64,000 bases of DNA from NCBI GenBank assembly GCA_021613535.1, contig CP075492.1:6696001-6760000 (forward strand), in the 5' to 3' direction. The stretch is from Adineta vaga. Lineage: Eukaryota > Rotifera. Shown in pieces: positions 46,239 through 58,178 of this stretch; the first letter of the stretch is position 1; every line of letters starts with the position of its first letter. The notes beneath the pieces are model-generated. The model saw only the letters and a list, made by a program, of their open reading frames with translations, did not search any database and was not told the origin of the DNA. A program made the position numbers and the translations under genes.

Positions 46239-47857
46239 TGATATGAACTATTGATAAATGTTGTCTTATTCTATTTACGATCTTAAAAACAACAACAAAT
46301 AGAACAAACGATAGAAATAACTACAACACAGCTTCGTTTGCTTTTGCTTCTCTTCTTCGTAGAATAGCTTATCATGTCTTTAAAAACGACATCTTCAGTT
46401 CATATACGAATGGTTGATTTTTTTTATCCAGTATTTTATTTATTGCTAATGTCTCTCTCCCTCTCTCACCACCTAGCCATATCTAATACTTGTATCTTTC
46501 CAGGGAATTACTTTTTATCATGTGACTAGCGTGGGTGCGTAGAATGTTTAATGTACCCAACCAGAGCAAAATAAAAGCAAGAATGAAAACTCGAAAAAAT
46601 AGCCCCTCATCATAGATTGCGTACATGAGTCATATCATGGAGAGAAGGAGGAGCGAAGACCACACCTCTCGCGAAGATAAAGATATGTTGCAGTACAAAA
46701 TGTTTCTGGAATCAATGCTGTGAATTCGTTTTATAACAAATAATTATTAATTGCTTACAACAAAAGCATACTGCACATTATAATCGCCAAGAGGAAATGG
46801 TCTTATCATCTCACGAAAGTATATAATACATAGATATCAGCAACTGTCGAAAGATAAAAATGCATCATGAATTTATATGTCAATATTATTCGAATGAAAA
46901 GAATAAAATTTGGATGGTTAAAAACATCATTAAATACACCGTGCTATCAATACCACAGAAGGATGTGATTACATATCTTTTCTCTGATGACGATTATATA
47001 ATTTTTGTTAATTGAAAACGTATAACTTATTTCGATTCATAAAATGAAGTGAATTAGAAGACAATTGTTAAAAATCTATATATTTATCTTCTATATAACA
47101 GTAAAAAAAAATATCGATTCGATATACTTATATCAAGGAGCTACATCGAGAAGTGAAAAAGAAAAGAAAACTGAATGTCAATATAAATACATGATGATTT
47201 ACAGCAAGATCAGTCAAACGATCAAATTACTAATTGAAAGTAATAGTTACCCACTAAAAATCCAAGTTTTTACGTTGATCCTTCAATTTTCAATTAATAT
47301 TATAATCATTCAGTCTATTTCTTCGTCAGCATTTTTAAGAGTCTTTATGTTCTATAACTCTCTTCTACTTATTGTTAAGTTAAGGATATGTGAAATGCAA
47401 TGAGATAAACTCCGATTGTAAATCATTGTCGTTATATTTCTTAGGATGTCGCTAGCTGTCAGTTGACTTTTGGAATCCGTTTTTTGTGTTTCCCTATTGG
47501 TTTCTTATGTATTTTATTATTTTATCGTATTTTTGAAACACTGATCGACTTGATTTTTCTTTTCTTTTCATTCCTACATCTTTTCATGTACCTTCTAACA
47601 TGAAAAGAAAACCGATGCGTATTATCAATATTTGATTTTTTATCTTTTTCAATTCACTTTATCATCAAATAAGTGTAATCGAAATCTTTAGAACTTTCAT
47701 CTTCAATGATTTATTTTAACTCTTTTTCAAAATTTGATAACATATCTAACTTTATAAATATGAGCGAAAATTCATTATTGATCCTATTTTTTCCTCAATG
47801 CCTTTACTTTTTCATTTACGTCATGTACACAATTATTGCAGACAAACATTGGTCTAT
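46239..47857. other. intergenic region between divergent Mondo and C1-THF synthase
   Basis: About 1.6 kb. No accepted gene; the longest frame here (near 47065-47403) is low-complexity and AT-driven. It must hold both promoters. Confidence 0.45.
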
Positions 47858-50800
47858 ATGTCGACGACTAAAACTCAACTTATCGATGGGAAAGAAATCG
47901 CGAAGTAAGTGTTGATAAAAAGCAGACTTTTGTTTTTTGATAACAACAAATCAATCTTAGAAATATTCGTGAAAAATGTCGATTAATGGTCGAACAACTT
48001 CGAAAACAAGAGAAGGATTTCAAACCCGGTTTTGCTGTTGTTCAAGTAGGAAATCGAGAAGATTCGAATGTATATATTCGACATAAATTGAAAGCTGCAG
48101 AAGAAATTGGAATCGATGCTCGACTTGTTCGTCTTGATTCATCAACAACTGAACGACAAGTTTGTTTCAAATATTATTCTATCGCTTTCATCGCATACAG
48201 AAATACTTCGTTTTTCTATAGTTAATTCAACAAATTGAAGAACTCAATAATGATCCATTAATTCATGGTATTATCGTACAATTACCATTTGATTCTGTAC
48301 AAACAATTGATGCCAATCGCATTGCTAATACTGTCTCACCAGATAAAGATATTGATGGGTAGACAATTACGAAGACAACTATTGATTTTTGTATTTCTAT
48401 TGTTATTTTTTTTTCTTCATAAATAGTTTATCAGATCTGAATGCTGGTCTTTTATCACATGGAAATTTAGATAAATGTTTTGTTCCATGTACACCAAATG
48501 GTTGTTTAGAATTGATTCGATCAACCGGTAGAATGGGAGACAAGAATTTTATGATTCTATTCGTATTTCTCTACTATTAGGAACGCAAATCGAAGGTGCA
48601 AGTGCAGTTGTTGTTGGACGAAGTAAAATCGTAGGTACACCGATGTTTGAATTACTCAAACATTACAGTGCTACGGTAACAATTTGTCATTCAAAAACAA
48701 AAAATATTCAAGATATTGTAAGAAAGTATACATTGAATAGAAGAAAAAACAAATTGTTTGTTTTTCTTAAAATTCTAGATAAAAAATGCAGAAATTGTTG
48801 TTGCTTGTTTGGGTAAACCAAAATTCATTCAAGGATCATGGCTCAAAGAAAATGCTGTAGTCATTGATTGTGGTATTACTCCCATACAAGGTATTTGATC
48901 ATCTGATATCTTATGTGACTTAGGCATCTAAATGATTTTCTATTATCAGGTGAAAATGGCAAAAGTAAATTGGTTGGTGATGTCGATTTTGAGTCTTGTC
49001 AAGGTATTGCTTCATGGATAACACCTGTTCCTGGTGGTGTTGGTCCGATGACCGTCGCCTTACTTATGTAATCTATTCTTCGATGGAGATGAATGTTCAT
49101 TCGTTGTACTTATCTTTCTTTCATCAGGCAAAATACCATTACAGCTGCTCAACGTTATCTGGAAACGTATTCACCTACACTATGGAAAAATATGACTTAT
49201 CTTCCTTTGACATTGGAAACACCCGTTCCATCCGATTTAAATATAGCAAAAAAACAAATTCCAAAAGATATTCAACAACTAGCTACTGAAATTCATTTAC
49301 ATAACAGTGAATTAGAATTGTATGGAACTAAAAAAGCGAAAGTAAAATTGAATGTACTTGAACGTTTACGAAATGCTCCAAATGGAAAATATGTTGTTGT
49401 TTCTGGTATTACTCCAACACCATTAGGTAAATATGAAATGAATGTTTTTCTTCGAAATAAACTGGTTGAAATACTATCTTAGGTGAAGGAAAAAGTACGA
49501 CAACTATCGGTCTCTGTCAAGCTCTTGGTGCACATTTGAAAAAGAATGTTATCGGTTGTTTACGTCAACCAAGTCAAGGACCTACATTCGGTATGAAACA
49601 CTATCTTTCTTGTTCATAATACGTTTTGTTCTTGTAAATAGGTATCAAAGGTGGTGCAGCTGGTGGTGGTTATTCTCAAGTCATTCCTATGGAAGAATTT
49701 AATTTACATTTAACCGGTGATATTCATGCAATAACTGCTGCAAATAATCTTCTAGCTGCTCAAATTGATGCACGAATGTTTCATGAGAATACTCAAACTG
49801 ATCAACAATTATTTAATCGTCTTGTACCAACTATTGATGGTAAACGAACATTTTCTCCGATTCAACAAAGACGATTAAATAAATTAAAAATTACTAAAAC
49901 TGATCCAATGACATTAACCGAAGATGAAATCACAGCATTCGTACGATTAGACATGGATCCATCAACAATTACATGGCAACGAGTAATTGATACGAATGGT
50001 AAAAAGTGTTCTTGTTTTTTTCTCTAGACGATGATAGGAAAAGAACGGAATTTTTTTTCTAGATCGTTTCTTACGAAAAATTACTATTGGACAATCAGCA
50101 ACAGAAAAAAATTTTACTCGAGAAACAAATTTTGATATAACTGTTGCTAGTGAAATCATGGCTGTTTTAGCTTTAACGAGTTCACTCGCTGATTTACGTG
50201 AACGATTAGGTCGTATGGTTGTTGCATCAAGTCGAAATGGTGTTCCAATTACAGCTGATGATTTAGGTGTAGGTGGTGCATTAGCAGTATTGATGCGCGA
50301 TGCAAGTATGTTGAGTTATTTTGATTGAACGAATAAGAACGACCAATCAATCGAATTCATTCGTTTTAGTTAAACCAACTTTGATGCAAACATTAGAAGG
50401 TACACCTGTTCTTGTACATGCTGGACCATTTGCAAATATAGCACATGGAAATTCATCAATCTTGGCTGATCAAATTGGTTTGAAACTTGTTGGTCGAGAT
50501 GGTTATATTGGTATGTACACGGAAAGAATTTGAATAAATATTCATCGTGAAAGATTTTTCGATTAGTTACTGAAGCCGGTTTTGGTTTCGATATTGGTTG
50601 TGAAAAATTCATGGACATCAAATGTCGTTATTCTGGTTTAGTACCCAATTGTGTTGTCATTGTTGCAACAATGCGTGCATTGAAACTTCATGGTGGTGGT
50701 CCGAAAGTCGAAGCCGGTTCACCTATTCCACCTGAATATTCACAAGAAAATTTACCATTACTGGAACGTACAGCAAATTTAGTTAAACAAATTGAAAATG

Positions 50801-51538
50801 CACGATATTTTGGTGTGCCAGTTGTCGTTGCAATTAATCGATTCAAGTAAATTCGTAGTATTTTTCTTAGAATTGAATTTTAGTCAATGTTTCAATATTG
50901 AATAGAACGGACACACAAGCAGAAATTGATTTAGTTAAACGTATTGCAATTGAAAATGGAGCATTTGATGCTGTTATGGCTAATCATTGGGCAAAAGGTG
51001 CGAGGAAAAATTTCTCTTGGAAAATCTTAATATAAAGCTTGTTTATTTCTAGGAGGAAGTGGAGCAATTGATTTAGCTCGTGCTGTTGAAAAAGCGTGTT
51101 TAGAAAAACCTGATTTCAAATTTTTATATGAACTAAAAGTAAAGATATTCTTTCGACACGATTCAACTCTATTTTATATATTTCATAGTTATCTATTGAA
51201 GAAAAATTCGTATTATTGCTTGTAAAATCTATGGAGCCGATGATATTAAACTATCGGAAATGGCTGAAAAACGTATTGAATTATTTACTAAACAAGGTTT
51301 TAATGATCTACCTATCTGTATGGCTAAAACTCATCTATCATTATCACATGATCCATCATTAAAAGGTTGTCCAAAAGGTTTTACTTTACCTATACGTGAT
51401 ATTCGTGCTAGTATTGGTGCTGGATTTCTATATCCATTGGTTGGCGAAATGTCAACTATTCCAGGTTTACCGACTCGTCCATGTTTCTATGATATTGATA
51501 TTGATCCAGTTACCGAGGAAATTTATGGACTTTTCTAA
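47858..51538 (+). CDS. MTHFD1: cytosolic trifunctional C1-tetrahydrofolate synthase
   Basis: Sixteen exons (47858-47904, 47961-48159, 48222-48358, 48427-48527, 48581-48717, 48779-48890, 48950-49067, 49128-49426, 49483-49590, 49642-49998, 50063-50305, 50370-50510, 50567-50846, 50906-50997, 51053-51138, 51189-51538). Catalyses methylene-THF dehydrogenase, methenyl-THF cyclohydrolase and formyl-THF synthetase steps. The N-terminal part has [21 protein letters not shown] with the active-site Tyr and Lys, GRSKIVGTP for NADP, and [10 protein letters not shown]. The synthetase part has the P-loop [13 protein letters not shown] and ends [13 protein letters not shown]...IYGLF, as in animals. No mitochondrial leader is seen. 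All phases agree until exon 16, where the frame breaks by one base in an A run near 51201-51206 (see findings). The start [15 protein letters not shown] is the natural one. Confidence 0.92.
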
Positions 51539-51843
51539 TGTCATTTTCTCTTTTGTGTCAACGTTTTTCATTTGTTGTGACATCGATTTTTTTTCTCAGT
51601 AGATATTTATTAGATAGATTATATGGTGATGGTAAAACAATTTTGTTGTATTTTAGATGAAAAAACATCTGAGAAATAAGATAGATGTCGAAATTTTCGA
51701 TTAAAATTGCAAAAATCTAATCTGATAGAACGAAACGATTTCATAAAAATCACAAATGTTTACATGTTTCATTCTAATTATAAGCAAATATTGATTAAGT
51801 TTAAAACTATTCAAAGATATAATTCATTGCCTTTATTTTCCAG
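51539..51843. other. intergenic sequence
   Basis: 305 bases between two same-strand genes. The sequence ends CTTTATTTTCCAG directly against the PP5 start codon, a perfect splice acceptor with no coding exon before it. Confidence 0.55.
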
Positions 51844-53988
51844 ATGGCTACTTCAATTGAAAATGAATTAACTCAAAAACTAGAAGTCAGTAATATTCAA
51901 CCAAAATCATCTGGAAAAGATACTGCTGATGTCATCAAAAACCAAGCTAATGAAGCATTTAAAAGTAAATCTTTGTATATGTTATTTTTCTCCTTCAATT
52001 TACAATTGTTTGACATAGACTGTGATTATGAGAAAGCTATTGAACTTTATACAAAAGCAATCGAAGTTCATCCAGATGCAGTTTTATATTCGAATCGAAG
52101 TTTTGCTTATCTTCGTCGAGAATGGTATGGTTATGCATTGATCGATGCAAAGAAAGCTTTGGAATATGATCCAAAATATATCAAAGTATTCTATAGATTA
52201 TTCGAATATACGATTTGGTATACTTTCCTTTTCTATTCAGGCATATTATCGACGAGCATCTGCCTACATGGCATTAGGAAAATATTCATCCGCTTTATCT
52301 GATTATGAATATGTAAGTCAGATTATATTCTTTGGAGAAAAAATAATAATTTTTATAACTTTCTGGAATAAGGTAACAAAAGCATGTCCAAATGACAAAG
52401 ATGCGAAATTGAAATATGATGAATGTAAAAAAATCGTAACACGTATTCGATTTGAAAAAGCAATTGCTGTTGATGAATCAACAAAATCTGTTGCTAATCA
52501 AATTGATCTTGATTCCATGAGTATGTTATAAATACAATAAGAAAGAATAAGAAATGCGAGCATATATTTGAATTTATTTAGCAATTGAATCAGATTATGA
52601 TGGTCCACATTTAGAAGGTGATATTCGTGTGACAAAAGCATTCATGGAAGCACTTTTACCATATTTTGAAAAAGAAAAAAAACTTCATAAAAAATATGCT
52701 TATCAAGTTTGTTCAAAGGCTATCTCTTGAAAACAATGGACGTTTTCGTATTTAGATTGTTCTACAAATACTTTCATTGTTTAAATCATTACCAACTTTA
52801 ATTGACATTACCGTACCATCGGTAAGTTAATAGGTATGAATTTTTAATTCTTAGAAAGAGAAAAAATCGATTTAGAAACATAAATTTACTATTTGTGGTG
52901 ATATTCATGGACAATTTTATGATCTATTGAATATCTTTAAATTAAATGGTTTACCTTCTGAAAAGAATCCATATGTAAGTTCAATGGGGTTTTTATTTTC
53001 TTTCTATAAGTTGAATATTTTCATTTTGTAGTTATTCAATGGAGATTTTGTTGATCGAGGTTCATTTAGTATGGAATGTATTCTTACTTTATTTGGATTT
53101 AAATTACTCTATCCAAATCATTTCTTTCTTGCTCGAGGTAAAATTGATAATGAATTGAAAATGATATGTCATTTACATTCGTTTTTGTAGGAAATCATGA
53201 ATCAATAACAATGAATCAAATGTATGGTTTTGAAGGTGAAGTTAAAGCAAAATATACAGTTCAAATGTTCCAATTATTCACAGAAGTATTCAATTATTTA
53301 CCATTATGTCATTGTATTAACAATAAAGTTCTGGTGAGTTGTCAGACCTATAATTAGAAAAACCTTTTTTCAACATTAGAATCTTTCTAAAAAAATATAG
53401 AACTAAAAGTCTCGTTTTTTCGAATGTTTAGATAATGCATGGTGGATTATTTAGTAAAGATGATGTAACATTGAAAGATATTCGTGCTGTTGATCGAGTT
53501 CGACAACCACCGGAAGATGGTATAATGTCGGAATTATTATGGAGTGATCCACAACCACAATATGGACGATCCGAAAGCAAACGGGGTGTTGGTAAATATA
53601 ACCAAGAATTCGAAATGTTCAATCCATATCGTCATATTTCTTCTAGGTCTTCAATTTGGACCTGATGTTACTGAACGTTTCCTTAAATTGAATAATTTAG
53701 AATACATTGTCCGAAGTCATGAAGTTAAACAAGAAGGCTATGAATTAGCTCATAATAGTAAGGATAGAACATTTTCCTTCTTCTTATTTTCATATTTGAA
53801 TTTTAGATAAATGTATAACAATATTTTCGGCACCAAATTATTGTGATACAATGGGTAATAAAGGTGCTTTTATAACTATCACTGGTGATGATGTTACACC
53901 AAAGTTTACATCCTATGCTGCTGTACCACATCCAGCAGTTCGACCAATGATGTATGCAAATCAATCATCCTTGTTTGGTTTGATGTAG
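51844..53988 (+). CDS. PPP5C: serine/threonine protein phosphatase 5
   Basis: Twelve exons (51844-51964, 52019-52185, 52241-52312, 52373-52520, 52582-52706, 52756-52821, 52876-52974, 53032-53137, 53191-53333, 53432-53591, 53647-53757, 53807-53988) giving exactly 499 residues, the same as human PP5. Three N-terminal TPR motifs ([49 protein letters not shown]) bind HSP90 and inhibit the enzyme. The phosphatase core has [23 protein letters not shown], the histidine in MHGGLF, and SAPNYCD, all metal and catalytic residues intact. The PP5-type tail follows ([20 protein letters not shown]). Acts in the cytosol and nucleus on steroid-receptor and stress-kinase pathways in animals. A splice-acceptor sequence abuts the ATG, so the leader is cis- or trans-spliced directly to it. 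Confidence 0.97.
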
Positions 53989-54433
53989 AATATTCTAGCA
54001 AATCACGATCGAGTTTTTTTCTTCTTCAAAATGAATATTAAAATTTATCCGGTGGTTCCTTTTCGTTTTGTTTTTGCTGTCTTTTTTTTTATACCTTGAC
54101 ATGTGTTTTTTTTTCGTTCCTTTTCTTTCCAAATTCTAACTTGTGCTAATCAAAATCGTGTGCCATGTCGATCTCATTTGAGACATGTTTCATAAATTTT
54201 GATACAGCTCTTGAATTTTCTTCGTTTTTTTTTTATACGAGATTTTTCTTATTCATCAAATAAACAGAAACAAAAAGGAATGATCGAATAACGAGATTGT
54301 CTATATGAATGTTCTTTCATCTTGTTAATTGTATAGAAGAAAAACAAACATTTGTTCATATATTTGATTTGTTGAATAAAAATATAGTTCAACAAACATA
54401 GAATCGAAAATGTTAAGTTTCGTATTGATATAT
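53989..54433. other. convergent intergenic region
   Basis: 445 bases between the PP5 stop (+) and the first B-box/W2 gene stop (-). Strongly T-rich on the plus strand. Nothing recognised except the expected 3' UTRs. Confidence 0.45.
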
Positions 54434-55740
54434 TCATTCGAATAAATATGGTTCAACTTTAATTTCCAATCGTTGAACATTTAGTGGATCAATAGATACT
54501 GTTCGAACATCATGAGCTAGAAATTCACAAATAATTCAATCATTTTTCTCAAATCATTTTACCTGTTTGATCATTTGCAATCGATAGAATGAACGGAGTT
54601 GCCAATTGTTTTGCAAAGATATATCCTTTATAGAGATTTTTATTTCGATTATGATACCATGTACGAATAAGATTTTTATTAATACATTGATGATTAATAA
54701 AATATTGTAACAAAAATGTCATCATTTCTTCTGCAGGTATTTCACCTTTTTTATTCGATTTGAATATTGAATGTACTGAGTCTTCTTTTGCAATGACCTT
54801 GATATAATGAAAAAATCCTTGAATACCATATAAGATTTCATAGTTAAACGTACTATTGGTAAGATATTTTCGAATTGTAAAGATATGTTCATTGAGAAGA
54901 AGAATTTTATCGTTTAATTTCGATTTTTTATACCAAGCACCAAGATATGAACAAACTAGAGTAGCTAATCGAAAATTGGAACCTTGACTCTAATAAAAAG
55001 AAGAAGGATTTATGAAATATATGATTATGAATAGTTTTATTCACTTCAATATACGTATGAATATCATTTCGAGCTTGTTCGATTGATGAAAGACTTGCAA
55101 ACAATTGAACAAGTCGTCGAAAAGGAACACATGCTACTGTTCTAGACGTATTCGATGATATCTTCTTTTTTGCTTTTGATAAAACGATCTGTTCTTTATC
55201 TGGGCTTGTTGAATGCTGTTGGATTGGATTCGTATTTGAATTCGAATCAGTTTCCGGTAATGTTATAAATCCAGGAAAGTGTTTTTCACTTTCATTTCGT
55301 ACATTTTCTATTGTTTGTTTAATGTAATTAAGTGCACCTATACTAATATTTTGTTGACGTTTCATTTCATCTAATTGTTGTCGAGCATCTTGATCTAATG
55401 TTTGTAATAATTGATGACAAAGTTGTTCAGCTTTTTGTTGCTGAGCTGTAACTGTTTCTAATCGATTTGTGTAGATTCCTTCGATTCGATTGAATTGTTC
55501 TTTTCGCCAACTATCTAATGATGATAGAATACGAGTAAAAGTGAATTTAGTTTTTTCGGATGCTTCTTTCAGACGTTGAGATGTTGTTTCTAATTCATTC
55601 GAAAGTTTTCCAACATCACGAAAAATCATTTGATTATGTTCAGTTATATGCGAAATACATAATCGAAGATTACAATGAAGACATATAGCTGATTGAAAAT
55701 TTCTACATGAAGATTTATCTTCACAAAGATAAGTTGCCAT
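54434..55740 (-). CDS. B-box zinc finger / coiled-coil / W2-domain protein, paralogue 1
   Basis: Three exons, 55740-55045, 54989-54563, 54516-54434; 401 residues. N-terminus: a B-box-like zinc finger (YLCEDKSSCRNF, CLHCNLRLCISHITEH) with CxxC and CxxHxxxH ligands. Residues about 40-150 are a coiled coil as in TRIM proteins. There is no RING before the B-box. The C-terminal ~150 residues resemble the W2 (eIF5C/MA3-related) domain of eIF4G, eIF5 and BZW: YEILYGIQGFFHY, MTFLLQYFVNHQCINKN, TWYHNRNKNLYKGYIFAKQLATPFI, matching the eIF4G pattern of an aromatic helix, Trp, KG and a hydrophobic final helix, but lacking the acidic tail. Known W2 domains bind eIF2-beta, Mnk kinase or related partners. 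Function here is unknown; the domain combination is unusual. A close paralogue lies at 59287-60648. Confidence 0.8.
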
Positions 55741-55972
55741 TATGAGAAATTTAAATCAACGTAGAATCTAAAATATCATTCGAGTAAACGAATCAGTGAA
55801 AGAGAAAAAGAAACTGTCACAAGAATGTTTTGTTTACTTTATATTTATAATATATAATCTCTTCAAGATGAAAATGTATTTATTTTGTCATTCTGTCAGT
55901 GTCGAACAGTCACAGTAGAAAAACAACGATATAGTTCTCTTTCCTTTTTCAGTCAAAGTCACTATAAATGTA

Positions 55973-56960
55973 CCAGCGAGACCTGCGGTGCATACTGCAC
56001 CGCTACCTTCTGTCTTCAATGGAGACTATCGAACGTTTCAAGTGACACTGGAAAACAGCCATAGAAATATTATATATTAAGCTCGATAGTTTCACAGCCT
56101 CCCACTCCTATATCTTACATACCTTTAAAATTGAAGGACCCTGAACCTATAGCACTATTCAGTCAATACTTGATCATCTGTTGAATTACTTCTTTCCAAG
56201 TCAATACGTATCTTAGTATAATATCTGTTCAGGATCTACCGACACCTCTATACAATAGTCCTTCCCGATCTTTCAGTACTCAGATATAACAGTTCTTCAG
56301 GACCTACGGATATTGTGACAGTATGTAGTGTTCAGAACCTATCATTACATCTATAGAGTATCTGGCGTCAAATTTTGGATACCTCCATACAACATACATT
56401 TAGGACTTATCGTCAGCTCCATTATGTATTTGGTTTGGTTCCATCAATGCGAATACAATACGATCCTTGAAGACCAATGGATAGCCCAACTCCTATAGCA
56501 TATCCTTGACGATCTATGACTGTTCTCACAATACAATATTTAGTGCCTATAGATACCATTCATGGGATATCGCTGAGGACTTATCACCATTTTCAGAACA
56601 AAGTACTTTGGAACTCATTGCCATTCATGTATATAATACCTTCGAGTCTACGGCACCCCTTATTGTAGTACTCGGGAACCTATAGATACTCTCACAATGT
56701 AGCACCTGGGAATCGATGATCAACTCGAAACTACGCTACTTGGAGATCTACCAGTATGTCCGTCATATCGTACTTCGGACTCTGTGGTGATCCTCATGAT
56801 ACTGAACTGTGGGATCTATGTGAATCACTATTCGATAGCCTTTAGGTGTCGGTAACTATCCTCATGTAAAGCATCGTGCAACACTGTTCGGATAGCTTCA
56901 AAAAACGTTTAACCTTTCCATGTGTTTTTTATAATAGCTTCTGGAAAAATCCAGACACCT
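55973..56960 (-). mobile_element. Helitron-like repeat, copy 1 (long)
   Basis: Shares about 300 bases at high identity with the sequence at 58824-59133. The left end holds a 19-base hairpin, GCGGTGCA-TAC-TGCACCGC at 55985-56003, preceded by CCAGCGAGACCT. Read on the minus strand this is a hairpin followed within about a dozen bases by a degenerate CTAG-like end, the layout of a Helitron 3' terminus. In copy 1 that CTAG is mutated. The right boundary is not defined. No Rep/helicase coding is present, so it would be non-autonomous. Confidence 0.55.
56130..56890. repeat. diverged tandem array with ~34-base period
   Basis: A core resembling GGACCTAC recurs every 32-38 bases, for example at about 56232, 56266, 56300, 56335, 56403, 56437, 56472, 56510, 56543, 56577, 56610, 56643, 56675, 56709, 56743, 56777, 56811 and 56845, each unit ending near ACAATA. 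Units are strongly diverged from each other but the spacing is kept, about 22 units in all. Confidence 0.7.
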
Positions 56961-57209
56961 CTATGATATTCGAGAACATTCTAGAATCCATATTCTCCTG
57001 GACCCTTGACCCGGCGCAGAGAAAGGCACACACACACTGAACATTATATATAAGAATTCGTCACTATCATCCACTATTTCGTCTAGTCTGCTTATTTTCT
57101 TTCTCTCTTCGATTTTCCGTCGCTCTTCGATATATAAAGGAAACAACGTGGAATGAAAACACTTCATTCATTTTTTTCCACTGTTTCTTTTCCATTCTAG
57201 ATAACAAAA

Positions 57210-58178
57210 ATGTCTTGTTCAACAACGGAAGGTAATAAGCCAATTAGATGCTTTTTGTGTGATACAAAAGAGGTACAAAACGTTGGATATTTTTAAAGAA
57301 TTTAAGCGAAGTTTATATCATAATGTCTATTTTAGAATCTTTATGAATGTGTTGAATGTAACTTGATAGCGTGCAACCATCTGCAAAAAGACCATTTCTT
57401 TCAGTATGTACCTTTTGTTATGTTACTAATAAAAACAACTTGTTTCTTTACAGGCATTATTTAGATACAAATCATGGTGAAGGTATTGATTTAAATGATA
57501 ACAGAAGATATGATGTTTTGTGGTGTATTTTAAAATCAAATGAAAATTATATCCAAAAAAAAGCTGAAGATGCATGGTTCAATCTCGTTTGGACAAATGA
57601 ACCACTTATATTACCATCAACTGAAAAACAGAAACATAATAAAGATATCAAGAAAAATGAAGAAATTCATAAACTGAATCAAATTGTTCAACAAAAAGAT
57701 GAAGAAATTAATCGCCTGAACCAAAACATGACGAAGGTAGTGCAAGAGAAAGAAAACAAAATTGAACAAACTGTGAAGGAGCTGCAAGAAAAAGAAAACA
57801 AAATTGAACAAGTTATGAAAGAAGTGCAAGTACAAATGGCGTACAACGAAAAATTGAAAAAGAAAACTGATCGTATGGAAAATCAATACAATGAAGAAAG
57901 ATCTTTGAACGAAGAGATGAGAAAGAATCAAAATGATCTTAAAGATCACATTGGAAAAAAAGACGAAGTGAGTGTTTCTATCAAAAAATGCATTTTTGAC
58001 GTTTTTTTTTATATACTAGGAAATCAAAGAAATGCAAGACGAATTAAGAGATATACGATTCCATCTTGCGGGTGGAAAACATTTGCAACATACATTAGGT
58101 GAAGAAAGTGCAACCGCAAGTATTAGCGTTGCGTATTCATCAAATAAAAGATCTAAACATGATCAACGAAAAAAATAA
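57210..58178 (+). CDS. BRAP-like ZnF-UBP/coiled-coil protein lacking RING
   Basis: Four exons, 57210-57272, 57336-57403, 57454-57967, 58020-58178; 267 residues. The N-terminus holds a UBP-type zinc finger: CFLCDTKE, YECVECNLIACNH, then FFQHYLDTNHGEGIDLNDNRRYDVLW, matching the HxFxH-YLDTxH pattern and W of BRAP/IMP. A coiled coil of about 110 residues follows, then a C-terminal motif EMQDELRDIRFHL resembling the end of BRAP (QLRDIMFYLE). BRAP normally has an RRM-like BRAP2 domain and a RING before the zinc finger; both are missing and there is no room for them. ZnF-UBP domains bind ubiquitin C-termini. The gene starts after an acceptor-like CCATTCTAG and is flanked on both sides by copies of the same repeat. 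Confidence 0.85.

Larger units (their letters stand above)
55741..57209. other. intergenic region largely filled by a repeat
   Basis: About 1.5 kb between divergent genes. 55973 onward is the Helitron-like repeat copy 1 with its internal ~34-base periodic array. Only the first ~230 and last ~200 bases look like ordinary flanking DNA. Confidence 0.6.

Noticed and set aside
47065-47403. Open frame of 112 codons between Mondo and MTHFD1
   Set aside because: Low-complexity Ile/Lys/Tyr-rich translation, no recognisable domain, no splice support.
56961-57167. Minus-strand frame of 68 codons at the end of the repeat
   Set aside because: Partly inside the degenerate repeat, no motif and no conserved extension.
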